Shown: positions 15,855 through 25,400, counted from the first letter of the stretch. The stretch is DNA of 64,000 nucleotides from an uncultured Eubacterium sp. (GCA_934561395.1 CAKTGF010000001.1:248001-312000); one strand, 5' to 3'. Made by a program: numbers and translations. Notes: generated by a model not told the origin, from the letters alone.

Positions 15855-17189
15855 TTACAAATCTATTGTTTTAAACATAATGTGGGAGCTTGGTTGGTCC
15901 TCATAAAGAACGGCAATCTTGTTATCGCCGATTTGTGCCATTGAGGAATAGGCAAAAAAGCCGTTGTTAATTTCAATATCGCTGTGCTTTTTCCAATCAA
16001 TGCCCTTAAAGCCGCCCTTTTTGTCATAGGCAAACTCGCCAACTGAAATAACGCCGTTTTCCCTTTTCTTTGAATTTGGGTGTGAAAGCAGAACCCTGTT
16101 ACCCACAACAATTGCGTTTTTCTGGCACTTGGGTGCCTTTGGCTTCGCTGCTTTGTCGCTTGACCAGGTAATGCCGCCGTCGGTTGAAACACAAACCGGA
16201 ATGTGCTTGTAGCTGTTTGCCCTTCCATAGCCGTAAAGCAGCCCGTCGGGTGTTTCAATTATGCACCACTCGCCCTTATTTTGGGTGTACGGCGCCCTGA
16301 AATTTCTGCTCCAGGTTTCGCCGTTATCGTCGGAATAAACGGCAACGGTGCCGCCGAGAGTGTAAAGGGGCATAATTATTCTGCCCTTTGAGGTGGTTAT
16401 TCCGCAGCCCGGCGCAACAGCAAGAAATGTGCCGTCCTTTTCGGTTAAAAAAGAGCCTGTAATATCCCTGGGCTCGCTCCAGGTTTCGCCGTTATCGGCA
16501 GATTTAAGCATATAAACATAGCTGCGCTTTGGCGCTTTAAGAGGTGCGCCGTAGGTTGTTTTTTTATCGTCATCCTGCGACCTGCCCTTTGCTCCGTTAA
16601 GGAAAATGTTGCCCACATATTCATTCTTTTTGTAAAGCTCGCCAAGGCCCTTAACCGAGTATTCGGTTGCATTTTTGGCTGAATCAATAACTGCGCCATC
16701 CTGCAAAACGGTGTAATAATTGCCGTCCCTGTCATAAATAACCGGGCATATTTTACCATCGTGGCTTGTGTAGGCAGGCTTGTTTTTATCAAGCAGTTTT
16801 TTAGCGTGAATACCCTTACATTCAGGGAAAAAGGTTACAACCATTACTATATCGCCGTTTGGCGCAACAGTCATGCAGGGGTCAATGAAAAACGCCGTTT
16901 TGGTGTTTTCAATATCAGAATTTATTTCCCTTGCAGGGGGAGAGGCGATGGTTTTAATATCGCTCCAAGTTTTGCCGAAATCCTTGCTTGTGCGAACCGC
17001 AAGTTCTATGTAGCCCCAATCCGCCCCGGTCGAGGCCTTGTCAATTGCGGCAACAAGGGTGCCGTTTGCATTTACAAGGCTGGGTATGCGAAAGGCAGGT
17101 GCGCCGTTGGAAGCGTTACTGTCCTTAATTAGGTCCTCTCTTAAATAATCCTTACAATTTCCGCAAAAAATAACTTTAGAATCAGACAT
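15855..17189 (-). CDS. GH33-type exo-alpha-sialidase (BNR/Asp-box repeats)
   Basis: 444 residues forming one six-bladed propeller. FRIPSLV near residue 33 is the sialidase (F/Y)RIP motif that carries an active-site Arg. Four Asp boxes are visible: SKDFGKTW, SADNGETW, SDDNGETW and STDGGITW. Late candidates for the rest of the triad are the Glu in IIETPDG and an Arg in the last third. Sialidases release terminal sialic acid from host glycans. There is no signal peptide or anchor, which is unusual for a mucin-degrading sialidase and implies cytoplasmic action on imported oligosaccharides or non-classical release. Monocistronic with promoter; AGGAG precedes the ATG. Confidence 0.85.
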   Translation of the reverse strand: MSDSKVIFCGNCKDYLREDLIKDSNASNGAPAFRIPSLVNANGTLVAAIDKASTGADWGYIELAVRTSKDFGKTWSDIKTIASPPAREINSDIENTKTAFFIDPCMTVAPNGDIVMVVTFFPECKGIHAKKLLDKNKPAYTSHDGKICPVIYDRDGNYYTVLQDGAVIDSAKNATEYSVKGLGELYKKNEYVGNIFLNGAKGRSQDDDKKTTYGAPLKAPKRSYVYMLKSADNGETWSEPRDITGSFLTEKDGTFLAVAPGCGITTSKGRIIMPLYTLGGTVAVYSDDNGETWSRNFRAPYTQNKGEWCIIETPDGLLYGYGRANSYKHIPVCVSTDGGITWSSDKAAKPKAPKCQKNAIVVGNRVLLSHPNSKKRENGVISVGEFAYDKKGGFKGIDWKKHSDIEINNGFFAYSSMAQIGDNKIAVLYEDQPSSHIMFKTIDL

Positions 17190-17229
17190 AAGCTCACTCC
17201 TACATAATATTCTTACTTAATATAAGCCC

Positions 17230-17258
17230 ATTTTAATACCCGCAAAAGGAAAATGCAA
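17230..17258 (-). promoter_or_regulatory. Sigma-A promoter of the sialidase gene
   Basis: On the minus strand: -35 TTGCAT, 17-base spacer, -10 TAAAAT. Confidence 0.6.
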
Positions 17259-17291
17259 TAAAAACAGGAAAATATTAATATTTGCTACACA

Positions 17292-17319
17292 AAAAAGCAC
17301 GGTTTATTCCGTGCTTTTT
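17292..17319 (-). terminator. Terminator of the aspS-gatCAB-aldo/keto reductase operon
   Basis: On the minus strand an 11-bp stem AAAAAGCACGG/CCGTGCTTTTT is followed by more T. The upstream arm overlaps the aldo/keto reductase stop codon. Confidence 0.9.
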
Positions 17320-18313
17320 AGAATGTTTTATGTAATTTGTCAATAAGCCGCATTTCTTTATCAGAAAGCTCGGGTTTATCAAGAGCCGCAAGGTTTTCAA
17401 GCAGCTGATTTTTGTTGCGAACACCCACAAGAACAGATGTAACGCCCTTTTTCAGCAGCCACTGAACGGCAAGCTGTGAAAGGGTTTCGCCCCTTTCCTC
17501 GGCAAAATCACAAAGGGCTGAAATATAATTCAGCTGCATTTCGTCAAGGCCGATATGCTTGAAATAATCCTCACGACCGTAAAGGCGTGAATCTTTTGGA
17601 ATACCGTTTTTAAACTTGCTTGACAGTCTGCCCTGTGCAAGGGGAGAAAAGGCAACCAAGCCCTTTTCCTTGCCGGCACATTCTTTTTTTAAGCCATTTT
17701 GCTCAACAAGCCTGTCAAGAATATTGTATCTGTTTTGGTTAACAACAAAGGGCACATTATAATCATCACACTTGTGGTGCATACGGTGCATTCTTTTGCC
17801 GTCATAATTGCTCATACCTATGTAAAGGGCCTTGCCCTGCCTTACAATATCACTCATGCAAAGAGCGGTTTCCTTTAATGAGGTGTTAGGGTCGGGGCAG
17901 TGATGATAAAAAATATCAACATAATCAAGCCCCATTCTTTTAAGCGATTGGTCAAGGGAGGCGGTTAGATATTTGCGGCTGCCCCCTCTTCCGCCGTAGG
18001 GGCCTTGCCACATTTCGTAGCCTGCCTTGGTGGCAATTATAATTTCATCACGATAGGGCCTTAAATTTTCATTAAAAATTCTGCCGAAATTTATCTCAGC
18101 CTGCCCCGGGTCGGGCCCGTAGTTATTAGCCAAATCGAAATAGGTTATGCCGTTATCAAAGGCGGTTAAAATAATATCCTTCATTGTGTCATAATCGGCG
18201 TCCTTGCCGAAATTCTGCCACAAGCCCAAAGAGATTCGGGGCAGCACAAGCCCCGAATCTCCGCAGCGGTTATAAACAGCATTGTCGTATCTTGCTTTGT
18301 CGGCAGCATACAT
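17318..18313 (-). CDS. Aldo/keto reductase (YghZ / glyceraldehyde-3-phosphate reductase type)
   Basis: 331 residues, an NAD(P)H-dependent TIM-barrel reductase of carbonyl compounds. Catalytic tetrad pieces: Asp in FDLANNYG with the Tyr just after, Lys in IIIATKAGYEM, and His in DIFYHHCPD. The PYGGRGGSRKYL segment is typical of the YghZ branch, which reduces L-glyceraldehyde 3-phosphate and methylglyoxal. It starts 10 bases after gatB and precedes the operon terminator, so it is the last gene of the aspS-gatCAB transcript. A functional link to aminoacylation is not obvious. Confidence 0.92.
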   Translation of the reverse strand: MYAADKARYDNAVYNRCGDSGLVLPRISLGLWQNFGKDADYDTMKDIILTAFDNGITYFDLANNYGPDPGQAEINFGRIFNENLRPYRDEIIIATKAGYEMWQGPYGGRGGSRKYLTASLDQSLKRMGLDYVDIFYHHCPDPNTSLKETALCMSDIVRQGKALYIGMSNYDGKRMHRMHHKCDDYNVPFVVNQNRYNILDRLVEQNGLKKECAGKEKGLVAFSPLAQGRLSSKFKNGIPKDSRLYGREDYFKHIGLDEMQLNYISALCDFAEERGETLSQLAVQWLLKKGVTSVLVGVRNKNQLLENLAALDKPELSDKEMRLIDKLHKTF

Positions 18314-18323
18314 TTTAAATCAC

Positions 18324-19757
18324 CTACTGTAAAATTTCTTTAAGCAGCTTTGTTACCTCGGCAGCAGGAGCCTTGCCCTTTAATGCACGCATGCACTGGC
18401 CGGTTAAGAAGTTAAAGGATTTTTCCTTACCCTCTCTGTACTCGGCAACTGCCTTTTCGTTATTGGCAACAACCTCCTCAACAATCGCCTTGATTGCCCC
18501 TGTGTCGGAAACCATTTCCATATTGTTTTCCTTAACATATTCGGCAGGGATAACATCCTTTTCAAACACTTCCTTGAGCACCTTTTTAGCGCTGTCACGG
18601 GAAATTTTGCTGTTATTTACAAGGTTGATTATTTCGCCTAAGGATTCAGGCTTAAAGTTGATATTTTCAGGCAGGGTTTGGGTGTCGTTCATCAGCTTCA
18701 TAAGGTCACCCATAATCCAGTGGGCGGAATCCTTCGGGTTTTTGGTAACCTCAACGGTTTTATCAAAAAGAGCCGCATAAACCCTGTCGGAGCAAAGAAT
18801 TTTTGCATCATAATCGGTAAGGCCGTATTCGCTCACATACCTTGCCTTTTTAGCCTCAGGCAGCTCGGGAAGAGAGCTCCTGATACCGTCAATATATTCA
18901 TCGCTGAGTGAAATTGGCGGAAGGTCGGGCTCAGGGAAATACTTATAATCCTGTGCGTCCTCTTTAGAACGCATAGCGTAGGATGTGCCCTTGCTGTCAT
19001 CCCAGCGGCGAGTTTCCTGAACAACCTTTTCGCCGTCCTCAATAAGCTCAATTTGCCTTTCAGCCTCTGCCTCAACGGCGTTGTGAATAGCCTTAAAGGA
19101 GTTAATGTTCTTCATTTCGGTTCTTGTGCCGAACTCTGTTGCGCCCTTTGGCATAACTGAAACATTAACATCCGCACGAAGTGAGCCCTCCTGCATTTTA
19201 CAGTCGGATACACCGCAGAACTGAAGAATTGCACGGAGCTTTTCAACATATTCAACCGCCTCATCGGCAGAAGCAATGTCAGGCTCCGAAACGATTTCAA
19301 GCAGCGGAACGCCGCAACGGTTGTAGTTAACCAAGGTTGAATCCGTCCACTCGTCGTGAACAAGCTTGCCTGCATCCTCCTCCATGTGAATTTCGTGAAT
19401 TCTTACCTTTTTTGTGCCGCCGTTGATTGAATCGTTAATTTCAACCCAGCCGTTACGGCAAATTGGAAGATAAAGCTGTGAAATTTGATAAGCCTTCGGC
19501 AAATCGGGGTAAAAATAATTCTTTCTGTCAAATTTATTATACTGTGTAATTTCGCAATTTAACGCAAGGCCTGTTCTTACCGCAAATTCAACAACTTTTT
19601 TGTTAACAACAGGCAAAGTGCCCGGCATACCCGAGCAAATTTCGCAAACATGGGTGTTGGGCTCGCCGCCGAACTCTGTTGTGCAATTGCAAAATATTTT
19701 TGTTTTTGTGGCAAGCTCGGTATGAACCTCAAGACCACATACGGTAACATATTCCAT
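18324..19757 (-). CDS. gatB: Aspartyl/glutamyl-tRNA amidotransferase subunit B
   Basis: 477 residues, full length. GatB binds the misacylated tRNA and phosphorylates its Asp or Glu side chain before amidation. Seen: CGLEVHTEL at the start, zinc-type cysteines C23, C25, C38 and C41, YFYPDLPKAYQISQ, and ADVNVSV; the C-terminal YqeY-like tail ends FLTGQCMRALKGKA. It follows gatA by 13 bases in the order aspS-gatC-gatA-gatB. Confidence 0.97.
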   Translation of the reverse strand: MEYVTVCGLEVHTELATKTKIFCNCTTEFGGEPNTHVCEICSGMPGTLPVVNKKVVEFAVRTGLALNCEITQYNKFDRKNYFYPDLPKAYQISQLYLPICRNGWVEINDSINGGTKKVRIHEIHMEEDAGKLVHDEWTDSTLVNYNRCGVPLLEIVSEPDIASADEAVEYVEKLRAILQFCGVSDCKMQEGSLRADVNVSVMPKGATEFGTRTEMKNINSFKAIHNAVEAEAERQIELIEDGEKVVQETRRWDDSKGTSYAMRSKEDAQDYKYFPEPDLPPISLSDEYIDGIRSSLPELPEAKKARYVSEYGLTDYDAKILCSDRVYAALFDKTVEVTKNPKDSAHWIMGDLMKLMNDTQTLPENINFKPESLGEIINLVNNSKISRDSAKKVLKEVFEKDVIPAEYVKENNMEMVSDTGAIKAIVEEVVANNEKAVAEYREGKEKSFNFLTGQCMRALKGKAPAAEVTKLLKEILQ

Positions 19758-19770
19758 TAGCCTGCCCTCC

Positions 19771-21234
19771 TTATTTCAAATTAGGTTTTTTCAAATGCCA
19801 GTCGGTAGCGCTTTGGTAAGCATAGCCCGCTGTCAAAATTGTTTTTTCGTTAAAGCCCTTGCCGATTAACTGCATGCCGATGGGCATATTGTTGCTGTCA
19901 AATCCGCAGGGGAGCGCAAGTGACGGCAGGCCTGCAATGTTAATCATAACAGTGTAAATATCCCCAAGATACATAGCAAGTGGGTCGCTTAAGCCCTCGC
20001 CCATTTTAAGAGCGGTTGTGGGAGCAACAGGACCCAGCAGGAAATCGTATTTTTCAAAGGACTCGTTAAAGGCTCTGCAAATAAGGCCTTTAGCCTGCAA
20101 TGCCTTTTTATAGTAAGCGTCAAAATAGCCTGATGAAAGCACGAAGTTACCGAGCATAATTCTCTTTTTAACCTCCATGCCGAAGCCCTCGCTTCTGGAC
20201 TTAAAATAAACATCACGCAAATTATTGCAGTTTTCTGCCTTATAGCCGTATTTAATGCCGTCAAATCTTGAAAGGTTTGAGCAGGCCTCGGCACAGGCGA
20301 TAATGTAATAGGTGGGGATTGCGTATTTAACAATCGGCATTGAAAATTTCTCAACCTCTGCACCCAAATCAACAAGGGTTTTGGCTGCGTTTTTAACGCC
20401 ATCGGCAACCTCGCCGTTAATTCCCTCGCCGAAGAAATCAACAGGAACACCTACCTTAACGCCCTTAAGGTTATCCTTTTTAATATCGTCAAGAGTAAAC
20501 TTTTCGCTTTCAACGGAGGTTCCGTCCTTAGCATCCTTACCCTTAATTACATTGAATACCGACGCAACATCAAGCACATTTTTGCCGATGGGGCCGATTT
20601 GGTCAAGTGATGAACCGTAAGCAATAAGGCCGTATCTTGAAACAGCACCGTAGCTTGGCTTTAAGCCTGTAACACCGCAGAACGAACAGGGCTGACGGAT
20701 AGAACCGCCTGTGTCGGAGCCGAGAGCGATTACGCTTTCGTCAGCAGCAACGGAAGCGGCAGCACCACCTGATGAACCGCCGGGAACTCTTGTAATATCC
20801 CAGGGGTTCTTGGTTTCGCCGTAATATGAGGTTTCTGTGGTTGAGCCCATGGCAAATTCGTCCATATTAAGCTTGCCAAGAGGAATCATATCGGCAGCCT
20901 TAAGCTTGTTAATAACGGTAGCGTCATAAGGGGGCTTAAAGTTATATAAAATCTTTGATGCGCAGGTGGTAAGTTTGCCCTTTTCGCAAATATTATCCTT
21001 AATACCCACCGGCACACCTGCAAGGGGAGATGTTGCCTCGCCCGAATCTATTTTCTTTTGTACCGCCTCGGCCTGTGCAAGTGCGGACTCCTTATCAAAG
21101 GCGGTGTAGCAATTATATGTGCCGTCCTTTGCCTCAACGGATTTTGCAACGCTTTCAACAGCGTCCATAGCAGTAATTTCTTTGCTTTTGATTTTTTCTG
21201 CAACCTCAAGGGCTGTCATTTCATAAATTTCCAT
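19771..21234 (-). CDS. gatA: Aspartyl/glutamyl-tRNA amidotransferase subunit A
   Basis: 487 residues of the amidase-signature family. It releases ammonia from glutamine for GatB. The Ser-cisSer-Lys triad is complete: Lys79 in PVGIKDNI, Ser154 in PGGSSGG, Ser178 in DTGGSIRQP. It starts 11 bases after gatC. Confidence 0.97.
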   Translation of the reverse strand: MEIYEMTALEVAEKIKSKEITAMDAVESVAKSVEAKDGTYNCYTAFDKESALAQAEAVQKKIDSGEATSPLAGVPVGIKDNICEKGKLTTCASKILYNFKPPYDATVINKLKAADMIPLGKLNMDEFAMGSTTETSYYGETKNPWDITRVPGGSSGGAAASVAADESVIALGSDTGGSIRQPCSFCGVTGLKPSYGAVSRYGLIAYGSSLDQIGPIGKNVLDVASVFNVIKGKDAKDGTSVESEKFTLDDIKKDNLKGVKVGVPVDFFGEGINGEVADGVKNAAKTLVDLGAEVEKFSMPIVKYAIPTYYIIACAEACSNLSRFDGIKYGYKAENCNNLRDVYFKSRSEGFGMEVKKRIMLGNFVLSSGYFDAYYKKALQAKGLICRAFNESFEKYDFLLGPVAPTTALKMGEGLSDPLAMYLGDIYTVMINIAGLPSLALPCGFDSNNMPIGMQLIGKGFNEKTILTAGYAYQSATDWHLKKPNLK

Positions 21235-21245
21235 ATCAGCCCTCC

Positions 21246-21533
21246 TTAGTCAACGGTTTTCGGAACAACAAAACATCCGTCCTGCTCCTCAGGGGCGTTT
21301 GCCGTTATTTCTTCAGGTGTCATTGAAGGCGCAACCTCGTCCTCACGCATAACATTAACAATCGGGTAGCAGTGGCTCATTGCCTCCACACCCTCGGTGT
21401 CAAGCTCGTTGAGCATGTCAATATATGTTAAAATGTCCTGCAACTCGGTGCTGACCTTTTTTTCCTCGTCCTCTGTAAGAGTAATTCTTGCAAGGCTCTC
21501 TAAATATTTAATCAATTCAGGAGTAATTTGCAT
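21246..21533 (-). CDS. gatC: Aspartyl/glutamyl-tRNA amidotransferase subunit C
   Basis: 95 residues. GatC wraps around and stabilises GatA-GatB. Typical text: YLESLARITLTEDEE, ILTYIDMLNELDTEGVE and REDEVAPSMTPEE. AGGAGG precedes the ATG. It lies 35 bases after aspS. Confidence 0.96.
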   Translation of the reverse strand: MQITPELIKYLESLARITLTEDEEKKVSTELQDILTYIDMLNELDTEGVEAMSHCYPIVNVMREDEVAPSMTPEEITANAPEEQDGCFVVPKTVD

Positions 21534-21568
21534 TACTTTTCCTCCTTGTGTTTATAAAAGAGTAGTGA

Positions 21569-23326
21569 TTAATCCTTTTTTTCAACAGGTCTGCGAAGCT
21601 TAATATGCGCCTCACGGAGCTGGAGCTCAGAAACATAGTTGGGAGCACCCAAAAGCATATCCTGTGCATTGCTGTTCATTGGGAAGGCAATAACCTCACG
21701 GATATTTTCCTCATCCTTCAAAAGCATAATCATTCTGTCAATACCGGGAGCCATGCCTGCATGGGGCGGTGCTCCGTAATGGAACGCATTATAAAGTGCG
21801 CCGAATTTTTCCTTAACGGTTTGCTCGTTATAGCCTGCCATTTCAAATGCCTTAACCATAACATCCGGGCGGTGGTTACGAACAGCGCCTGATGAAAGCT
21901 CAACGCCGTTACAAACAATGTCGTATTGGTAAGCCTTAATCTCTGTGGGCTCTTGATTAAGAAGAGCGTCCATCTCGCCCTGTGGCATTGAGAATGGGTT
22001 GTGAGTAAAGATAAGCTGACCGTTTTCATCCCTTTCAAACATTGGGAAATCAGTAATATAGCAGAATTCAAATTTATCCTTATCAATTAAATCAAGGCGG
22101 TTTGCAAGCTCGGTTCTGATTTGACCTGCAAGCTCGTTAACAACCTTTGGTGTGTCGCAAATAAAGAACAGTGTGTCGTCTGTTTTGAAATTGAAAATTT
22201 CTCTTAACTCCTGCTTTTTATCATCCGGCAGGAACTTGTCAATCGGGCCCTTGTATGAGCCGTCCTCAAGAACCTCAATATAACCAAGGCCCTTCATGCC
22301 GATTTCAAGCGCAAATTTAAGCATCTTTTCAAACCAGCCCTTTGACTGCTTTGCACAGCCGGGAACATTAATACCACGAACGGGTCTGCCCTTAAACGCC
22401 TTAAACTCAACTGTTGAAAAGAACTCTGTTAAATCAACAATTTCAAGAGGGTTGCGAAGGTCGGGCTTGTCTGTGCCGTATTTCATCATTGCTTCCTCAA
22501 ACGGAATTTTAACAAACGGCGCAGGAGAAACCTTTTTGCCGCCGCCGAATTTTGTGAAGGTATCGTAAAGCACCTTATCGGCAACCTCAAATACATCCTC
22601 CTGGGTGGCAAATGCCATTTCAAAGTCAAGCTGATAAAATTCGCCGGGAGAACGGTCTGCTCTTGCGTCCTCATCCCTAAAGCAGGGTGCGATTTGGAAA
22701 TATCTGTCAAAGCCCGAGGTCATAAGCAATTGCTTAAACTGCTGGGGTGCCTGCGGAAGAGCGTAAAACTTGCCCTCATGCTTACGTGAGGGAATGATAT
22801 AGTCCCTTGCGCCCTCGGGAGATGAGCAGGTAAGAATAGGCGTTGTAATTTCTGTAAAGCCAAGACCTGTCATTTTCTCACGAAGATAAGCAATAACCTG
22901 TGAACGGAACAAAATGTTGTCATGCACCTTTTTGTTTCTTAAATCAAGGAAACGGTAGGTAAGCCTTACATCCTCACGGGTTTCCTTTGATTCGCTGATT
23001 TCAAAGGGTAAATTTTCTGTGCATGGGTTAAGCACCGTAAGCTTGTCAACCTTAACCTCAAGCTCGCCTGTTGCGATTTTAGGGTTAACCGTTTCTTCGT
23101 CACGCTTAACAACAATGCCGTCAACGGAAATGCAGCTTTCCTTTTTAAGGTGGTCGATTAAGGTGTCGTCATTAACAACAACCTGTGTTACGCCGTATTC
23201 GTCACGAAGGTCGATAAACGCAACGCCGCCGTGGTCACGGATAGTGTCAACCCAGCCTGCAAGCTGTACCCTTTCGTTTAAATTATCAAATGTCAGTTCG
23301 TTACAATTATGTGTTCTGTAAGCCAT
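21569..23326 (-). CDS. aspS: Aspartyl-tRNA synthetase, bacterial type, probably non-discriminating
   Basis: 585 residues: N-terminal anticodon-binding OB fold (about 1-110), class II catalytic core with motif 2 FRDEDARADRSPGE, a GAD insertion domain (about 285-420) and motif 3 GMAPGIDRMIMLL. His32 lies in RDHGG, the position where the non-discriminating Pseudomonas enzyme has His and the discriminating E. coli enzyme has Leu. This predicts that it also charges tRNA-Asn with Asp, which GatCAB in the same operon would convert to Asn-tRNA. Promoter at 23387-23416; AAAGGA precedes the ATG. Confidence 0.96.
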   Translation of the reverse strand: MAYRTHNCNELTFDNLNERVQLAGWVDTIRDHGGVAFIDLRDEYGVTQVVVNDDTLIDHLKKESCISVDGIVVKRDEETVNPKIATGELEVKVDKLTVLNPCTENLPFEISESKETREDVRLTYRFLDLRNKKVHDNILFRSQVIAYLREKMTGLGFTEITTPILTCSSPEGARDYIIPSRKHEGKFYALPQAPQQFKQLLMTSGFDRYFQIAPCFRDEDARADRSPGEFYQLDFEMAFATQEDVFEVADKVLYDTFTKFGGGKKVSPAPFVKIPFEEAMMKYGTDKPDLRNPLEIVDLTEFFSTVEFKAFKGRPVRGINVPGCAKQSKGWFEKMLKFALEIGMKGLGYIEVLEDGSYKGPIDKFLPDDKKQELREIFNFKTDDTLFFICDTPKVVNELAGQIRTELANRLDLIDKDKFEFCYITDFPMFERDENGQLIFTHNPFSMPQGEMDALLNQEPTEIKAYQYDIVCNGVELSSGAVRNHRPDVMVKAFEMAGYNEQTVKEKFGALYNAFHYGAPPHAGMAPGIDRMIMLLKDEENIREVIAFPMNSNAQDMLLGAPNYVSELQLREAHIKLRRPVEKKD

Positions 23327-23386
23327 AATATCTAATCCTTTCAGGAAATTTACAAGTTGATATAAAAATCCACATTAACGCTAAGT

Positions 23387-23416
23387 ATTATAACACAAAC
23401 ACCGCCGATTGTTCAA
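23387..23416 (-). promoter_or_regulatory. Sigma-A promoter of the aspS operon
   Basis: On the minus strand: -35 TTGAAC, 18-base spacer, -10 TATAAT. About 60 bases of leader precede aspS; no T-box features were recognised. Confidence 0.75.
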
Positions 23417-23450
23417 CACTTAATTTATATAATTATATAGAACAAACAAA

Positions 23451-23476
23451 ATAACCTCCACTTTTATGGAGGTTAT
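23451..23476 (-). terminator. Terminator of the GH13 gene
   Basis: On the minus strand a perfect 10-bp stem ATAACCTCCA/TGGAGGTTAT with a 6-base loop is followed by TTTG. Confidence 0.8.
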
Positions 23477-23498
23477 CATAATTATTATCTAATTTTGT

Positions 23499-25358
23499 CT
23501 ATTTTACCCTTGCGAAAAGGCCGTATCTGTACGGTTCAAGGTGTAAAACTCCGTTTTCAACGCTGCTGTCAAAAAACGAATAGGAATTGTTCCAATCCTC
23601 GCCCACAAATACATCAACTGCAACAGAGTCAAGATTAATTCCCACCATCACAAGGCTGTTTTCATCGGTGCGAAGATATGCAACTGTTTTGTGGCGGCAG
23701 TAAACGGGCTCAAGTGCGCCCTTTTCAAACACCTTGCAGCCCCTGCGAATTTCGCCCAAGCGCTTGTACCAGCGGTGCAGTTCCTCATTAGGGCTTTTCC
23801 AATTCATACAAGCACGGTTAAAGGGGTCCTTCATGCCCTGCATGCCGATTTCGTCGCCGTAGTAAAGCGACGGCACACCGGGCAAAGTGTATTGGATAAG
23901 CGAGGCAATTTTCATCATTGAAACGCCACGGTAATAGTCATATTCACTTAAGGTGTTATGCTCATATTGCCACTGCCTGCCGTAGCCGTCGGGATTTTCC
24001 CCTGCAAGTCGTGTAATGGCACGCTCGGTATCGTGGGTGCCGATATGGTTCATAAGCACATTTGTAACCTGTGGCGGATATTTTTCAACAACGCTCATTA
24101 CGCTGTCTAAAAACGCATCTGCATTGCCAAAGCGAACAAAATTTAAAATTGCATCCGCAAAGGGATAATTCATAACGCTGTCAAGCTGTTCCCCCAGCAG
24201 ATAGCGCCTGCGCTCTCCGTAGGAAAACTTGGTGGTAGCGTCCTCCCAAACCTCGCCGATAATTACCGCATTTCTGTTTTCCGCCTTAACGGCCCTGCGT
24301 AAATCGTCCAAAAATACATCGGGCAGCTCGTCTGCCACATCAAGGCGCCAGCCTGCGGCACCGCAGCGCAGCCACTTTCTTAAAATGCCGTTTTTGCCGC
24401 AAATGTATTTGCGATAGCTTGGGGTTTCCTCAATAATTTCAGGCAAAAGCTTAATGCCCCACCATGAATGGTATTCGTTGGGGTAATCAATAAATTTATA
24501 CCAAGAATAATAGGGGCTGCTTTTGCTGTTATACGCACCCACAGAGTCATAATTTGAATACAAATTAAAATATTTGCTGTCGCAGCCGGTATGGCTGAAA
24601 ACTCCGTCCAGAATTACTGAAATTCCGTACTCCTCCTTTGCAACCCTGCAAAGGTCCTTAAGGTCGTTTTCACTACCCAACAAGGGGTCGATTTTTTCAT
24701 AATCCGCAGTGTCATATCTGTGGTTTGAATTAGCCTCAAAAATAGGATTCAAATAAATGCAATTAACTCCCAAATCGGCAATATACGGCAGTTTTTCCTC
24801 AATGCCCTTTAGGTCGCCCCCAAAGTAATCGTTGTTCCAAATGCCGTTCATTTGGTCCTCACGCCAAAAGGGCTCATCCCCCCATTTGCGCATAACTCTT
24901 GTTTTTCTGACACCGCTTTTTTTGCTGCCGCTGTTATAAAATCTGTCAGGGAAAATTTGGTAAATAACACCGCCCTTCAGCCAATCCGGGGTGGTAAAGC
25001 TTTTGTCATACACCGTTTGCTGAAATTCCGTGGCGTCGGGGGCAAAGTCCCCTATTCCGTGGCCCACATTTCGCACAAAGCTTTTGCCCCAGGGGGTGTC
25101 AAGCTCAAAATGATACCAATAAAGCCCCGTTGTTGTTGCGCTGAAATGCAACTCCCAATATTCGTGGTCATCGCCGCACATTCCTGCCCAGAACATAGAA
25201 TAATAGACCGAGCCTTCGCCCTCCTTTGCAACACAAAGAACCGCATTGCTGCAGCTCATTGAACGGGGAACAATTATTCTCAGCCTTACCTTTTCATCGG
25301 TGGCAATTGCACGGATTTTGTCCTTATATTCGGTTTTGCGGGAGTCAAAAACAATCAT
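23499..25358 (-). CDS. GH13 alpha-glucan hydrolase (neopullulanase / cyclomaltodextrinase-like)
   Basis: 619 residues: an N-terminal beta-sandwich (about 1-120) followed by the alpha-amylase barrel. Conserved regions: DGVFSHTG (region I), GWRLDVADE with nucleophile Asp340, IIGEVWED with acid/base Glu369, and HIGTHDTER with Asp443. GVIYQIFPDRF at 130 is typical of the neopullulanase/maltogenic branch. No signal peptide, so it probably trims maltodextrins in the cytoplasm beside glycogen phosphorylase. No clear Shine-Dalgarno sequence precedes the ATG, and a hairpin repeat lies 17 bases upstream, so it may be translated poorly or by re-initiation from glgP mRNA. Confidence 0.9.
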   Translation of the reverse strand: MIVFDSRKTEYKDKIRAIATDEKVRLRIIVPRSMSCSNAVLCVAKEGEGSVYYSMFWAGMCGDDHEYWELHFSATTTGLYWYHFELDTPWGKSFVRNVGHGIGDFAPDATEFQQTVYDKSFTTPDWLKGGVIYQIFPDRFYNSGSKKSGVRKTRVMRKWGDEPFWREDQMNGIWNNDYFGGDLKGIEEKLPYIADLGVNCIYLNPIFEANSNHRYDTADYEKIDPLLGSENDLKDLCRVAKEEYGISVILDGVFSHTGCDSKYFNLYSNYDSVGAYNSKSSPYYSWYKFIDYPNEYHSWWGIKLLPEIIEETPSYRKYICGKNGILRKWLRCGAAGWRLDVADELPDVFLDDLRRAVKAENRNAVIIGEVWEDATTKFSYGERRRYLLGEQLDSVMNYPFADAILNFVRFGNADAFLDSVMSVVEKYPPQVTNVLMNHIGTHDTERAITRLAGENPDGYGRQWQYEHNTLSEYDYYRGVSMMKIASLIQYTLPGVPSLYYGDEIGMQGMKDPFNRACMNWKSPNEELHRWYKRLGEIRRGCKVFEKGALEPVYCRHKTVAYLRTDENSLVMVGINLDSVAVDVFVGEDWNNSYSFFDSSVENGVLHLEPYRYGLFARVK

Positions 25359-25374
25359 ATCATAAACAAAAGCA

Positions 25375-25400
25375 GTGGGCGAACACAGTTCGCCCCTACA
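25375..25400. repeat. Short palindromic intergenic repeat (REP-like)
   Basis: A 7-bp stem GGGCGAA/TTCGCCC with a 5-base loop, flanked by CCTACA. The text TGTAGGGGCGAA-loop-TTCGCCC is of a kind often scattered through Clostridia intergenic regions (general knowledge). Only one copy was seen in this window. It sits between the glgP stop and the GH13 start. Confidence 0.55.
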
